A stretch of DNA of 51,408 bases from JBOGOC01 sp050747525 (GCA_050747525.1 JBOGOC010000094.1:1-51408), one strand, 5' to 3'. Shown: positions 42,784 through 51,373, counted from the stretch's first letter. The notes: generated from the letters alone by a model not told the origin. Numbers and translations: made by a program.

Positions 42784-43509
42784 GTGTCATCCCGGGGGAT
42801 CGTGGTGCTCACCGGAGCGGGGATCTCCGCGGAGTCGGGCCTGGAGACCTTCCGCGATCCCGACGGCGTGTGGTCCCGGCACCGGCTCGAGGACGTGGCC
42901 ACACCGGAGGCGTTCCGCAGGGACCCCGCGCTGGTGCACGGCTTCTACAACATGAGGCGCAGGCGCCTGCTGGAACCGGATGTGCGTCCCAACGCCGCGC
43001 ACGAAGCGCTGGCCCTGCTGCAGAGCCGGCTGCCCGGCCGTGTCACCCTCGTCACCCAGAACGTGGATGATCTGCACGACCGTGCCGGCTCGGCCACCGT
43101 GCACATGCACGGCGAGCTCTTGAAGATTCAATGCGAGCGGTGCGCGTCGGTGCGGCCCTGGAGGGACGATCTGAGCACGGCCACCGCCTGTCCGGAATGC
43201 GGCCGGACGGGCGCCCTGCGCCCGCATGTCGTATGGTTCGGCGAGATGCCCTTCGAGCTGGAGCGAATTGGCGCCGCCCTGTCGAGATGCGGCCTGTTCG
43301 TCGCCATCGGCACGTCGGGCAATGTCCAGCCGGCCGCCGGGTTCGTGCAGGAGGCCCGGTGGCGGGCGGGGGCCAGGACGGTGGAGCTGAATCTGGAGCG
43401 CACGGGATCCTCCGGCATGTTCGACCAGAGTGTGCAGGGACCTGCGACCGACATCGTTCCCGCGTTCGTCCGGAGCCTGCTCGAGGCCGAGGCCGAGGGC
43501 ATCCGATGA
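42784..43509 (+). CDS. cobB: NAD-dependent protein deacylase (sirtuin, CobB/SIRT5-like)
   Basis: Removes acyl groups from lysines using NAD+. The 241-residue protein has GAGISAESGLETFRD, the class III motif FYNMRRR (Tyr55, Arg58) that binds succinyl/malonyl groups, catalytic His109 in VHMHGEL, zinc Cys117/120/136/139, and GTSGNVQPAAGF. The Tyr-x-x-Arg pair predicts desuccinylase/demalonylase activity beside deacetylase. GTG 42784 has GAGGAG ahead. Confidence 0.9.
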   Translation: MSSRGIVVLTGAGISAESGLETFRDPDGVWSRHRLEDVATPEAFRRDPALVHGFYNMRRRRLLEPDVRPNAAHEALALLQSRLPGRVTLVTQNVDDLHDRAGSATVHMHGELLKIQCERCASVRPWRDDLSTATACPECGRTGALRPHVVWFGEMPFELERIGAALSRCGLFVAIGTSGNVQPAAGFVQEARWRAGARTVELNLERTGSSGMFDQSVQGPATDIVPAFVRSLLEAEAEGIR

Positions 43510-44360
43510 GGGCGTGGGCGCTGGGAGTGGCTCTGGCCGCCTGCGCGGCCGCGCCGGCGGGCACCGCTCCCGAGCAGGTCACGTCGCTCAAAGGCTGGAA
43601 GAGCCTCACCTTGAAGGCCGGGGCGTCCGCCCTCTACACGGGCTCCGCCACCCTGGAGCTGGCCGAAGGGCCTCACCCGCACACCGGGCGCGCGGCCATC
43701 GTGCTCACCACGCGCTCGGAGGCGCGCCTGCTGGGCGCGATCGGCTTCGAGGAACGATCCACCTCGTGGATCGACGCGGCGACGCGCCGGCCTCTGGAGC
43801 TGTTCCAGCTCCGGCCGGGAGACGTCGCCCGGCGTTTCCGGTTCGAGGCGGACGGCGTGCGGCAGACAACCTGGAAGCCGCCCGAGGGGAATACCGGGGC
43901 TCCGTTCGAGGCGTGGCGCGAGCAGGAGACCACGCTGCGTCGCCCCACATTCGAAGATGGATCGGCGGTTCCGGAGGGCGAGCCGCTGGTGGACGTCTAT
44001 TCGCTGCTGTACCTGCTTCGCGACATGGATCTGTCCTCCCCGAAGGCGGCTGCGCGCGAGTTCATCGTGATGCAGCGACGCCATGCGGTGCGCGTGGTCG
44101 TGACCCCGCTCGAGCGGCGGGTCCAGCCGCGCGAGATCCTGGACGAAACATCGGGCGGGCCGCGGACGGTGCGTCTCGCCGAACGCCGGCTGGGTCTGCG
44201 TGCCGCCGGGCCAGGCCAGGCGGGCGTGCGAGGGTTTCTGGGCCTGGAGGGCGAGCTGGAGATCTGGATGGAGGAGTCAGGTGGGGCCCTGGTGGAGGTG
44301 CGCGGCAACGCGCCCGGAGTCGGCGCCACGTCGCTCTCACTGTCCTCCTGCAGGCTTTAA
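43506..44360 (+). CDS. Secreted protein of unknown function (DUF3108-like)
   Basis: A 284-residue exported protein with an Ala-rich signal peptide. The mature part is beta-rich: WKSLTLKAGASALYTGSATL, RSEARLLGAIGFEERSTSWI and LVDVYSLLYLLRDMDLS, resembling DUF3108-like periplasmic proteins. ATG 43506 overlaps the sirtuin stop (ATGA), so it is the last gene of the operon. No catalytic motif seen. Confidence 0.7.
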   Translation: MRAWALGVALAACAAAPAGTAPEQVTSLKGWKSLTLKAGASALYTGSATLELAEGPHPHTGRAAIVLTTRSEARLLGAIGFEERSTSWIDAATRRPLELFQLRPGDVARRFRFEADGVRQTTWKPPEGNTGAPFEAWREQETTLRRPTFEDGSAVPEGEPLVDVYSLLYLLRDMDLSSPKAAAREFIVMQRRHAVRVVVTPLERRVQPREILDETSGGPRTVRLAERRLGLRAAGPGQAGVRGFLGLEGELEIWMEESGGALVEVRGNAPGVGATSLSLSSCRL

Positions 44361-44399
44361 CACTGCATTTCCCGCCCGTGGCGGCCCGTCTTGACCACT

Positions 44400-44428
44400 C
44401 AATGACCCCGCCGTCATTGCGAATGACC
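44400..44428 (+). promoter_or_regulatory. Inverted plus direct repeat upstream of the gene at 44489
   Basis: CAATGAC (44400-44406) and GTCATTG (44413-44419) form a perfect 7-bp dyad with a 6-base gap; AATGACC recurs directly at 44422-44428. A TATAGT follows at 44435-44440 (possible -10 without a clear -35). This is a plausible regulator-binding site. Confidence 0.4.
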
Positions 44429-44488
44429 GTGTGCTATAGTCGGCCGTCACCGACTCATTCCTCGTTGATCACTTTGTTGAGGACGACT

Positions 44489-44812
44489 ATGCCGCGTCAA
44501 AGCACCATCATCGCCCGCGAGCTGAAGCTGATCCGCTCGTCGTTCACGCGGATCGCGCGCTCGTTCGGGCGTATCAGCCCCCTGCTGGCAGCCACCTCTC
44601 CCGCCGCGCTGGCGGCTGAGCCCGAGGTTTCCGCACGACGGCGCCCCCGTCTATCGCCGCAGCAGAGAGCGGCGCTGAAGCTGCAAGGCAAGTACATGGG
44701 AACCATGCGGGGGCTCAAGCCCTCGCAGCGCAGCCTCATCAAGAAGATCCGGGTTCAGAAGGGGATCCGCGCCGCCATCCAGGAAGCCGAGAAGCTCGCG
44801 TCGGCCGGCTGA
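44489..44812 (+). CDS. Small basic protein of unknown function
   Basis: A 107-residue, strongly basic protein (MPRQSTIIARELKLIRSSFT). The C-terminal ~55 residues look like a conserved helical module: RPRLSPQQRAALKLQGKYMG, then TMRGLKPSQRSLIKKIRVQK and GIRAAIQEAEKL. The composition suggests nucleic-acid binding, but no named fold is recognised. A short hydrophobic/Ala stretch in the middle (LLAATSPAALAAEP) separates the two halves. It has its own 5' region with a dyad. Confidence 0.7.
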   Translation: MPRQSTIIARELKLIRSSFTRIARSFGRISPLLAATSPAALAAEPEVSARRRPRLSPQQRAALKLQGKYMGTMRGLKPSQRSLIKKIRVQKGIRAAIQEAEKLASAG

Positions 44813-44836
44813 TCCAGGGCAGGGACCACGGAGCCC

Positions 44837-45892
44837 ATGGCCGGCGCTGCCGGCCCCGCCCGCCGCCTCCCGGTGCGGCTGATCCTGACGCTCCTGGTGA
44901 GCGGCCTGGCCCTGGTGTTCCTGTGGCGCGTCGTGAGCGAGGTGGGCCTGCACCGCCTCGGCGCGCGCCTGAGCCAGGTGAACACCCTGCTGCTAGTGTC
45001 CGCCACCGCGCTCACCATCGTGAGGTTCGTCCTGCAGGCCCTGCGCTGGGAGGTCCTGGTGCGCCGGGAGGCGCCGGTGGGATTGCGCCAGGTGCTGCCG
45101 ATCCTCATGGCGGGCAACTTCCTCAATCTCGTCACCCCCGCCCTGCGCATCGCGGGGCCAATCCTGCGAGCCTATTACCTTTCACAGGAGACCGGCCGCC
45201 CCCGCGCGCGCTTCTACGGCACGATCGTCGCGGACCAGACCACCAACTTCGCCGTGTACGCCCTGGCCGTGGCCCTGGGCGCGGCGCTGGTCCCGATGCC
45301 GGGGCGCGAGGCGCCGTCCCCGGCCCTGGGCGCCGCACTGGCCGGTGCCCTGGTGGGGGGCCTGGCCATCGCATATTTCTTCCTGCGGCGGATCCAGCGG
45401 GGCGAGCGGTCGCTCCTCGCCCAGTGGGTGCACGGACGGAGTGACGGATCGGGCTCCCGCCTGCGCGCGCGGGTCGCGCTCTGGTGGGATCACATGGCGG
45501 AGGCGCTCTCGCACTCCGTGCTGGGAGGCGGCGCCTGGTGGCCCGCCATGGGGATCTCGGTGCTGCTGTTTCTGTCGATCGTGGCGGGACAGGTGGTCTC
45601 CTTCGCCGCCATCGGCGCGAACGTCGGTTTCCTCCCGGCCGCTTTCGCGGTGGCCGGCGCGGGCTTCATCCAGATGATGGCCGCGTCGCCCGGCGGATCG
45701 GGCGTCACCGAGGCGTCGCTCATCTGGGTCTTCATGACCATGGGCATGGACGGCGAGACGGCGGCGGCGGGCGTGCTGCTGGCGCGCTGCCTCAACTACG
45801 CCGTGCTGCTGCCATGGGGGGGATGGTCGTTCTTCGGGCTGCAGCGTCGCTATGGGATGCCGCGCGACGTCCCGCAATCGGACCCCGCGTGA
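44837..45892 (+). CDS. Flippase-like (LPG synthase TM / UPF0104) membrane protein
   Basis: A 351-residue integral membrane protein of the lysylphosphatidylglycerol synthase TM/UPF0104 superfamily, with about eight hydrophobic segments. Family motifs: LQALRWEVLVR, MAGNFLNLVTPALRIAGPILRAYYL, and AASPGGSGVTEASLIW, which corresponds to the P-G-G-x-G motif. Such proteins move or anchor lipids; no aminoacyl-transfer domain is attached. It converges on the propeller gene with a 10-bp gap. Confidence 0.85.
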   Translation: MAGAAGPARRLPVRLILTLLVSGLALVFLWRVVSEVGLHRLGARLSQVNTLLLVSATALTIVRFVLQALRWEVLVRREAPVGLRQVLPILMAGNFLNLVTPALRIAGPILRAYYLSQETGRPRARFYGTIVADQTTNFAVYALAVALGAALVPMPGREAPSPALGAALAGALVGGLAIAYFFLRRIQRGERSLLAQWVHGRSDGSGSRLRARVALWWDHMAEALSHSVLGGGAWWPAMGISVLLFLSIVAGQVVSFAAIGANVGFLPAAFAVAGAGFIQMMAASPGGSGVTEASLIWVFMTMGMDGETAAAGVLLARCLNYAVLLPWGGWSFFGLQRRYGMPRDVPQSDPA

Positions 45893-45902
45893 CGAGGCCC
45901 GC

Positions 45903-48557
45903 TCACTCCGGTCGGTACCTCTCGTGGGCCGTGACCGTCACGGTGCGCTTCAAGGTCTGGCTCCCCAAAGAAAGCGACACGGTGTAATCGCCGGGGGGCA
46001 CGAGGCGCGGCTGCCCCGAAGGGGTCGGGAAGTCCCACAAGGGATCCTTGTCCAGCTGCAGGTCCCAGACCACGCGGTTGATCCCGGGAACCGCTCCTCC
46101 GGTCAGGGTCCTCACGGTGCGTCCGGCGGCATCGGTGAGGCTTAAAGATACCTCCTCGCCGGCGAACTCCTTGACGTGATAGCTGAGGATCGTGCCGAAC
46201 GGCGGGTTGTCCCCCTTGAAGATCCGCGGGCTCCAGCGCGCCCCCTCGGGGAGCATCTGGAAGGCGCGGGCAGGGCGCGGCGTGAACAGGTGGGCGTCAC
46301 GCGCCAGCACCTCCGGCGTCAGCTCCTGCAGCGGCCGGATGTCGTCCATCACATAGATGCTGCGGCCGTGCGTGGCGATGACCAGATCCATCTCGCGCGG
46401 GTGGATCACGATGTCGTCCACGGCCACCGTGGGCAGGCCCGAGCCCAGCTTCGTCCAATGCCGGCCGCGATCGAAGGAGGCGAAGATGCCGAACTCGGTC
46501 CCCGCGAACAGCAGCGCCGGGTTCACCAGGTCCTCGCGCACCACCTTCACCGGATGGCCGGCCGGGAGATCCCCCGCGATCGACGTCCAGGTCCGGCCCC
46601 GATCGGTGGTCATGAAAGCCAGCGGCGCGAACAGATCGCTGGTGTGGCCGTCCACGGCGACGTAGGCAGTGGCGGCGTCATGGTGCGACGCCTCGATGCG
46701 GCTCACCCACACGCCCGACGTCCGGCGATCCGCCCTGGCCACGCCGGCGGTCAGCTCGGTCCACCTGGGCTCGGGGGCACCCGCGTCCTCGGTGAGCCAG
46801 ATCCTGCCGTCGTCGGTGCCGGCCCACAGGAGGCCCTTCTGGAGAGGGGACTCGGCCAGCGTGTAGACCATGCCGTAGTTCTCGGCCCCCGACCCGACGG
46901 TCAGGATGCGCGCGGGATCCTGCGTGGAGAGGTCGGGGCTGATGGCCTGCCACCGGTCGCCCCGCTCGGTGAGGCGGAAGACCTTGTTGCCCCCCATGTA
47001 GAGAACGGTGGCATCGTGAGGCGACAGGATGAACGGCGTGTTCCAGTGGAAGCGGAACGCGGGGGAGCCCTCTTTCTGGAGCGGGCGGATGTTCCGGCGC
47101 TGTCCGGTGGCCAGGTCCAGGCGGAAGGCGTAACCCTCCTGGGACTCCGCGTACACGATGTCGGGCACGGCCGGGTCCAGGATGACGGTGAAGCCGTCAC
47201 CGCCGCCCAGGGAGCGCCAGTCGCCCGTCCCGATCCCCTCGGGGCTCATGGTGGCGCTGGGCCCGATCCAGTTGAAGTTGTCCTGAAGCCCGCCGGCGAT
47301 CCGGTACGGCGTGCTCGAGTCCACGGTGACGCGGTAGAACTCGCCGACGGCCATGTTGTTGAAGAAGTCCCAGCTCTTCGCCCGGCTGTAGCTCGCGTAC
47401 AGGCCCCCGTCGTTCCCCAGCAGGAGCCGGTTGGTGTCGTCGGGGTCGATCCACAGATCGTGGTGGTCCACGTGCACCGCCTTGGCGCCGTCATCACGGA
47501 AGGTGCGGCCGCCGTCGTCGGAGACGTGCACCAGATACCCCAGCACGTACACGCGCTGAGGATCCTTGGGGTCGACGCGGATCTGGCTGAAGTAGAAGGC
47601 GCGCGGAGCCAGCTGGTTCACGCGCTGCCACGAGCCCCCCGCGTCGTCGGATCGGAAGACTCCCCCCGCGCGGCTGTTCAGCTCGTCGATGGAGGATCCC
47701 CCGGCGGCGTCGCTCTCGATCACGGCGTACACGATCCGCGGATCGGCGCGGTGGACGTCCAGCCCGATGCGCCCCGTCTCCGTGGGGAGGCCCTGGGTGA
47801 GCCGGATCCAGCTGCGGCCTCCATCGGCCGTCTTGTAGATGCCACCGCCCTTTCCGCCGCTGACGAAGCTCCAGGGGCGACGCAGGCGGTGGTACATGGC
47901 GGCGTAGAGGACCCTGGGGTTGGACGGATCGATGACCAGATCGATGCAGCCGACCGTCTCGTCGATCTGGAGCGACGCCGTCCAGGTGCGGCCGGCGTCG
48001 GTGGTGAGGAAAACCCCGCGCTCCTTGTTGGACCCCCACAGGTGACCCATGGCGGCCACCCAGGCGGTCGCCGGATCGGTGGGATGCACCACGATGCGGG
48101 CGATGGAGTGGGTGTCGCGCAGGCCCACGTTCTGCCACGTCGACCCTCCGTCGGAGGAGCGGTAGACGCCGTCCCCCCACGACGAGCTGTTGCGGCCGTT
48201 GGCCTCTCCGGTGCCGACCCAGACCACGTTCGGATCGGATGGGGCGATGGCCACGGCTCCGATGGAGGCGACGCGCTCCTTCTCGAACACCCCGCTCCAG
48301 GTCACGCCGTTGTCGGTGGACTTCATGAGCCCGCCCGTCCCCAGGCCGGCGAAGAAGGTCCAGGGCTGCGACGGATGCACGGCGATGGAGGAAACCCGTC
48401 CTCCCATGTTGGCAGGCCCCACCGACCGCCACTTCAACGAGCGCAGGTGCGCGGCGGGGACGGCGCCGGGCGGGGAGGCGGCGGCCCGCGGGAAGGCCGC
48501 GGCCACAAGCAGACAGGCGAGGAGTAGTGCGGCACCCGGCGCCACGCGCGACGTCAT
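45903..48557 (-). CDS. Secreted VPS10/sialidase-like beta-propeller protein
   Basis: An 884-residue exported protein. After a signal peptide (~1-28) come many BNR/Asp-box repeats of the VPS10/sortilin type (STDNGVTWSGVF, SSDGGSTWQNVG, TTDAGRTWTASL, TADGGRSWIRL, SDDAGGSWQRV, TTDRGRTWTSIAG), forming one or two large propellers (~40-750), then a C-terminal beta domain (~780-884) resembling FlgD/FN3-like Ig folds (AGRTVRTLTGGAVPGINRVV). It is annotated in related genomes as a glycosyl hydrolase, but catalytic residues are not evident. ATG 48557 overlaps the stop of the upstream cbs gene. Confidence 0.85.
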   Translation of the reverse strand: MTSRVAPGAALLLACLLVAAAFPRAAASPPGAVPAAHLRSLKWRSVGPANMGGRVSSIAVHPSQPWTFFAGLGTGGLMKSTDNGVTWSGVFEKERVASIGAVAIAPSDPNVVWVGTGEANGRNSSSWGDGVYRSSDGGSTWQNVGLRDTHSIARIVVHPTDPATAWVAAMGHLWGSNKERGVFLTTDAGRTWTASLQIDETVGCIDLVIDPSNPRVLYAAMYHRLRRPWSFVSGGKGGGIYKTADGGRSWIRLTQGLPTETGRIGLDVHRADPRIVYAVIESDAAGGSSIDELNSRAGGVFRSDDAGGSWQRVNQLAPRAFYFSQIRVDPKDPQRVYVLGYLVHVSDDGGRTFRDDGAKAVHVDHHDLWIDPDDTNRLLLGNDGGLYASYSRAKSWDFFNNMAVGEFYRVTVDSSTPYRIAGGLQDNFNWIGPSATMSPEGIGTGDWRSLGGGDGFTVILDPAVPDIVYAESQEGYAFRLDLATGQRRNIRPLQKEGSPAFRFHWNTPFILSPHDATVLYMGGNKVFRLTERGDRWQAISPDLSTQDPARILTVGSGAENYGMVYTLAESPLQKGLLWAGTDDGRIWLTEDAGAPEPRWTELTAGVARADRRTSGVWVSRIEASHHDAATAYVAVDGHTSDLFAPLAFMTTDRGRTWTSIAGDLPAGHPVKVVREDLVNPALLFAGTEFGIFASFDRGRHWTKLGSGLPTVAVDDIVIHPREMDLVIATHGRSIYVMDDIRPLQELTPEVLARDAHLFTPRPARAFQMLPEGARWSPRIFKGDNPPFGTILSYHVKEFAGEEVSLSLTDAAGRTVRTLTGGAVPGINRVVWDLQLDKDPLWDFPTPSGQPRLVPPGDYTVSLSLGSQTLKRTVTVTAHERYRPE

Positions 48558-49927
48558 GAGGCGGTGCGAGCCAGGTAGTCGATGAGGTCGATCTTGGTGA
48601 TCACGGCCGTCGGGGAGTCCCCCTCCTGCACCACGGCCACGTTCCCTTCCGTGAACACCTGCGAAAGCCGCGAGACCGGCGTCTCGGGAGACACCAGCTC
48701 GTAGGTCGATTCGGCCAGCTCCTTCACCGGCCGATCCACGCTGGCAGGATCGTCCAGCATCGTCTTCAGCAGGCGCACCTCGGTGATCATGCCGGCCAGG
48801 CGGCCGCCCTCCAGGAGCGGGATCTGTGAGATGCCGTGCTCCTTCATGAGGGCCACGATTTCCTGGATGCCGGCGGAGCACGATGCCGTGACCAGCGGCG
48901 AGCGCCGGTGATCGATCAGGTCGCGCACCGTCCCCAGGCGGCTCTCGTCATCGAGGAAGGAGTTCTCCTTGAGCCACTGGTCGTCGTACACCTTGCTCAG
49001 GTAGCGCGAGCCCGAATCGGGGAGAATGATGAGGATGGTGCGCGCCTCGGGGTGCGTCTTGCACCACTTGATGGCGCCCGCAACGGCCCCGCCGCCGGAG
49101 CCTCCCGTGAAGAGGCCTTCCTTGCGGGTCAGCTCCCGCGCCGTGAGGAAGCACTCCTTGTCGGACACCTGGACGACCTCGTCGATCAGCTTGAAGTCGA
49201 TGGTGGTGGGCAGGAAGTCCTCGCCGAACCCTTCCACCTTGTAGGTCTTGAACAGGTCGGGGATCACGCCGGTCTTCCAGTACTCGTAGAAGATGGAGCC
49301 CACCGGGTCCACGCACACCATCTGGATGGAGGGCTTGTGCTGCTTGAGCACGCGGCCGATCCCCGAGATGGTGCCGCCCGTTCCCGTGGCGATGACCACC
49401 GCGTCGAGCTGCGGCCCGATCTGGTCCCAGATCTCCGGTCCGGTGAACCGCTCGTGCGCGCTCGGGTTCGACTGATTGTGGTACTGGTTGGCGAAGAAGC
49501 AGTTGGAGTTCTCTTCGGAGATGCGCCGGGCCACCGAGTAATACGAGCGCGGATCGTCCGGGCTCACGGCGGTGGGCGTGGTGATCACCCTCGCCCCGAA
49601 GGCCCGCAGGGCCTTGATCTTCTCGCTGCTCACCTTGTCGGGCATCACCAGGATGGTGCGGTACCCCTTGACCGCGCCCACCATGGCGAGCCCCATCCCC
49701 GTGTTTCCCGAGGTGCATTCCACGATGGTCCCCCCGGGGCGCAGCAACCCCTGGGCCTCCGCATCCTCGATCATCTGCACCGCGATGCGGTCCTTCACCG
49801 AGGCGCCCGGGTTCATGTATTCGAGCTTCGCGTACAGGGAGGCGCCCGACTCCGCCTTCATCCTCCGGAGCTTCACGATGGGGGTGTCGCCGATGACCGA
49901 GATGATGTCGTCGTGCACGTTGCGCAT
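48554..49927 (-). CDS. cbs: Cystathionine beta-synthase with C-terminal CBS pair
   Basis: PLP enzyme joining serine (or O-acetylserine) with homocysteine, the first transsulfuration step. The 457-residue protein has the PLP lysine in NPGASVKDRIA (Lys45), the phosphate loop TSGNTGMGLA, ATGTGGTISGIG, and GGSGGGAVAGA. The C-terminal ~125 residues are a CBS pair (GISQIPLLEGGRLAGMITEV; NVAVVQEGDSPTAVITKIDL) as in eukaryotic and many bacterial CBS enzymes, usually SAM- or nucleotide-sensing. The ATG at 49927 has GAGGGA; the frame is open to 50128 but that part includes the divergent gene's promoter. Confidence 0.9.
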   Translation of the reverse strand: MRNVHDDIISVIGDTPIVKLRRMKAESGASLYAKLEYMNPGASVKDRIAVQMIEDAEAQGLLRPGGTIVECTSGNTGMGLAMVGAVKGYRTILVMPDKVSSEKIKALRAFGARVITTPTAVSPDDPRSYYSVARRISEENSNCFFANQYHNQSNPSAHERFTGPEIWDQIGPQLDAVVIATGTGGTISGIGRVLKQHKPSIQMVCVDPVGSIFYEYWKTGVIPDLFKTYKVEGFGEDFLPTTIDFKLIDEVVQVSDKECFLTARELTRKEGLFTGGSGGGAVAGAIKWCKTHPEARTILIILPDSGSRYLSKVYDDQWLKENSFLDDESRLGTVRDLIDHRRSPLVTASCSAGIQEIVALMKEHGISQIPLLEGGRLAGMITEVRLLKTMLDDPASVDRPVKELAESTYELVSPETPVSRLSQVFTEGNVAVVQEGDSPTAVITKIDLIDYLARTAS

Positions 49928-50004
49928 GGATCCCTCGAAAAAAGCCCCGTGGGCGCCCGGAACGGCATTGTACCGCGTACCGGCGCCGGGCATCGGAAGA
50001 TCTC

Positions 50005-50034
50005 TTGTCAGACAGGCCATGTTACGGGTATAAG
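50005..50034 (+). promoter_or_regulatory. Sigma70 promoter of the 50106-51373 gene pair
   Basis: TTGTCA (50005-50010), 18-bp spacer, TATAAG (50029-50034). The stretch ACGGGTATAAG is shared with the orphan promoter at 25950-25979. A 5' leader of roughly 65 nt follows. Confidence 0.55.
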
Positions 50035-50105
50035 TGACTGTTCGGTTTGGACGTCCACTTGCCGCGCCATTCCCGACGCGGCCTATTCGAGGGGGGGTAC
50101 AGAGG

Positions 50106-50603
50106 ATGAAGTCCAGGTTCCACGTCATGTCGGCGATGGCACTGGCGCTTCTGCTGGCCGCGGCCGGACCTGCGGCAGCCTCGACGTTCCTGAAAGTCGA
50201 CCTGAACGATCTGAGGCTGATGTCCGAGGCGGTGGTTCACGCGAAGGTGGTGGAGGTTCGCAGCTACTGGAACGACGAAGGGACGATGATCTTCACCGAG
50301 GCGGCCCTCCAGGTCAAAGGGCGGCTGCAGGGAGTCTCGGATGACCTGATCGTCGTGCGCACGGTGGGAGGCACGGTGGGGGACTATACCGTCGAGATGA
50401 GCGGAGCTCCCCGGTTCCAGCAAGGCGAGGAGATCGTGGCATTCATCAGCCGGTGGAGTGACGGCGTTCCCATGATAGCCGGCTATGCCGAAGGGAAGTC
50501 CAAGGTGAAGCAGGACTCCATCGGGCAGCTCGTCCTGGAAGGTGGGCTGGCCGACGGCCTGCCCGTGTCCGAGCTGGCCCGCCAGCTCAAGAACAACCGG
50601 TAG
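50106..50603 (+). CDS. Secreted protein paired with matrixin, unknown function
   Basis: A 165-residue exported protein: signal peptide (MSAMALALLLAAAGPAAA), then a domain opening TFLKVDLNDLRLMSEAVVHA, with SYWNDEGTMIFTEAALQVKG, VRTVGGTVGDYTVEMSGAPR and QQGEEIVAFISRW. This beta-rich type of protein (VV.G.V....W...G.I.T...V) often sits beside matrixin genes in related bacteria, so a pair function is likely: perhaps inhibitor, activator or substrate binder. Function not known. It has its own promoter; the matrixin gene follows after eight bases. Confidence 0.7.
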   Translation: MKSRFHVMSAMALALLLAAAGPAAASTFLKVDLNDLRLMSEAVVHAKVVEVRSYWNDEGTMIFTEAALQVKGRLQGVSDDLIVVRTVGGTVGDYTVEMSGAPRFQQGEEIVAFISRWSDGVPMIAGYAEGKSKVKQDSIGQLVLEGGLADGLPVSELARQLKNNR

Positions 50604-50611
50604 GAGGGGCC

Positions 50612-51373
50612 ATGACGACACGGACAAGAGCGTTCTGCTTCATCGCGTCGTTCCTGATTCTCACGGTCATGCTCTCCTCGGTGGTCTCGGCCTACGTCCT
50701 GCTGAGCCCGGCGCGGCGGTGGTTCTCCACGCCGAAGGCCATCACCATTGACAATGGAGGCGTCGCCTCGGTCACCGGCATCGACGGTGGCGTCGCCGAA
50801 TCCGTGACGGCCGCGAACTGGTGGAACAGCGGCGGCGTCACTCCCGTCAATGCGAGTGCGGGCAACGTGGCCTACGTGCTGGGAGACAACCAGGCCGACA
50901 TCATCTTCGATGACCCGCTCAACATCTGCACGGGGAACTGTCTCGCCGCCACGACCACGGGGTTCTACAACACCGGGCAGACCGGCGTCTGCACGCACCC
51001 GGACAACAGCACGCGCAACGTCGTGGCCATCACGGACAGCGACGTGGCGTTCAACCTGTCGTTCGACTACACGACCCCCAATGAGGTGGGCGGGTGCTCG
51101 TCCGAGATCTACCTCGACACCGTGCTGGCGCACGAGGTGGGGCACGTGATCGGGCTGGGGCACTCCGGCACCTCGAGCGCCATCATGGCCCCGTCGGTGG
51201 CGTTCTGCTCGCACAAGCTGGTCGTCGCCGACGACGTCGCGGGGCGCAACGACCTGTACCAGTGCACCACCTTCCCGGGCGGCGGGGGGGGCTGTACCCC
51301 CAAGAACGGGAGCTGCACGAGCAACAGCCAGTGCTGCTCGGGAGTCTGCAAGCCGAACGGGCGCTGTCGCTGA
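50612..51373 (+). CDS. Secreted matrixin-type (M10) metalloprotease with six-cysteine knottin-like tail
   Basis: A 253-residue exported zinc protease. Signal peptide ~1-27; the catalytic domain has the zinc motif HEVGHVIGLGH (His174, His178, His184) and the Met-turn SSAIMAP (Met192), the metzincin signature. Paired cysteines (107/110, 127, 162, 199, 218) suggest an oxidising, extracellular location. The C-terminus after a Gly-rich linker (FPGGGGG) holds six cysteines C228-x6-C-x5-CC-x3-C-x5-C252, the spacing of an inhibitor-cystine-knot domain. It lies eight bases after its secreted partner gene. Confidence 0.85.
   Translation: MTTRTRAFCFIASFLILTVMLSSVVSAYVLLSPARRWFSTPKAITIDNGGVASVTGIDGGVAESVTAANWWNSGGVTPVNASAGNVAYVLGDNQADIIFDDPLNICTGNCLAATTTGFYNTGQTGVCTHPDNSTRNVVAITDSDVAFNLSFDYTTPNEVGGCSSEIYLDTVLAHEVGHVIGLGHSGTSSAIMAPSVAFCSHKLVVADDVAGRNDLYQCTTFPGGGGGCTPKNGSCTSNSQCCSGVCKPNGRCR

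Noticed and set aside
44417..44440. TTGCGA-TATAGT as a promoter for the small basic protein
   Set aside because: The spacer is 12 bases, too short for sigma70; no -35 at 16-18 bases.
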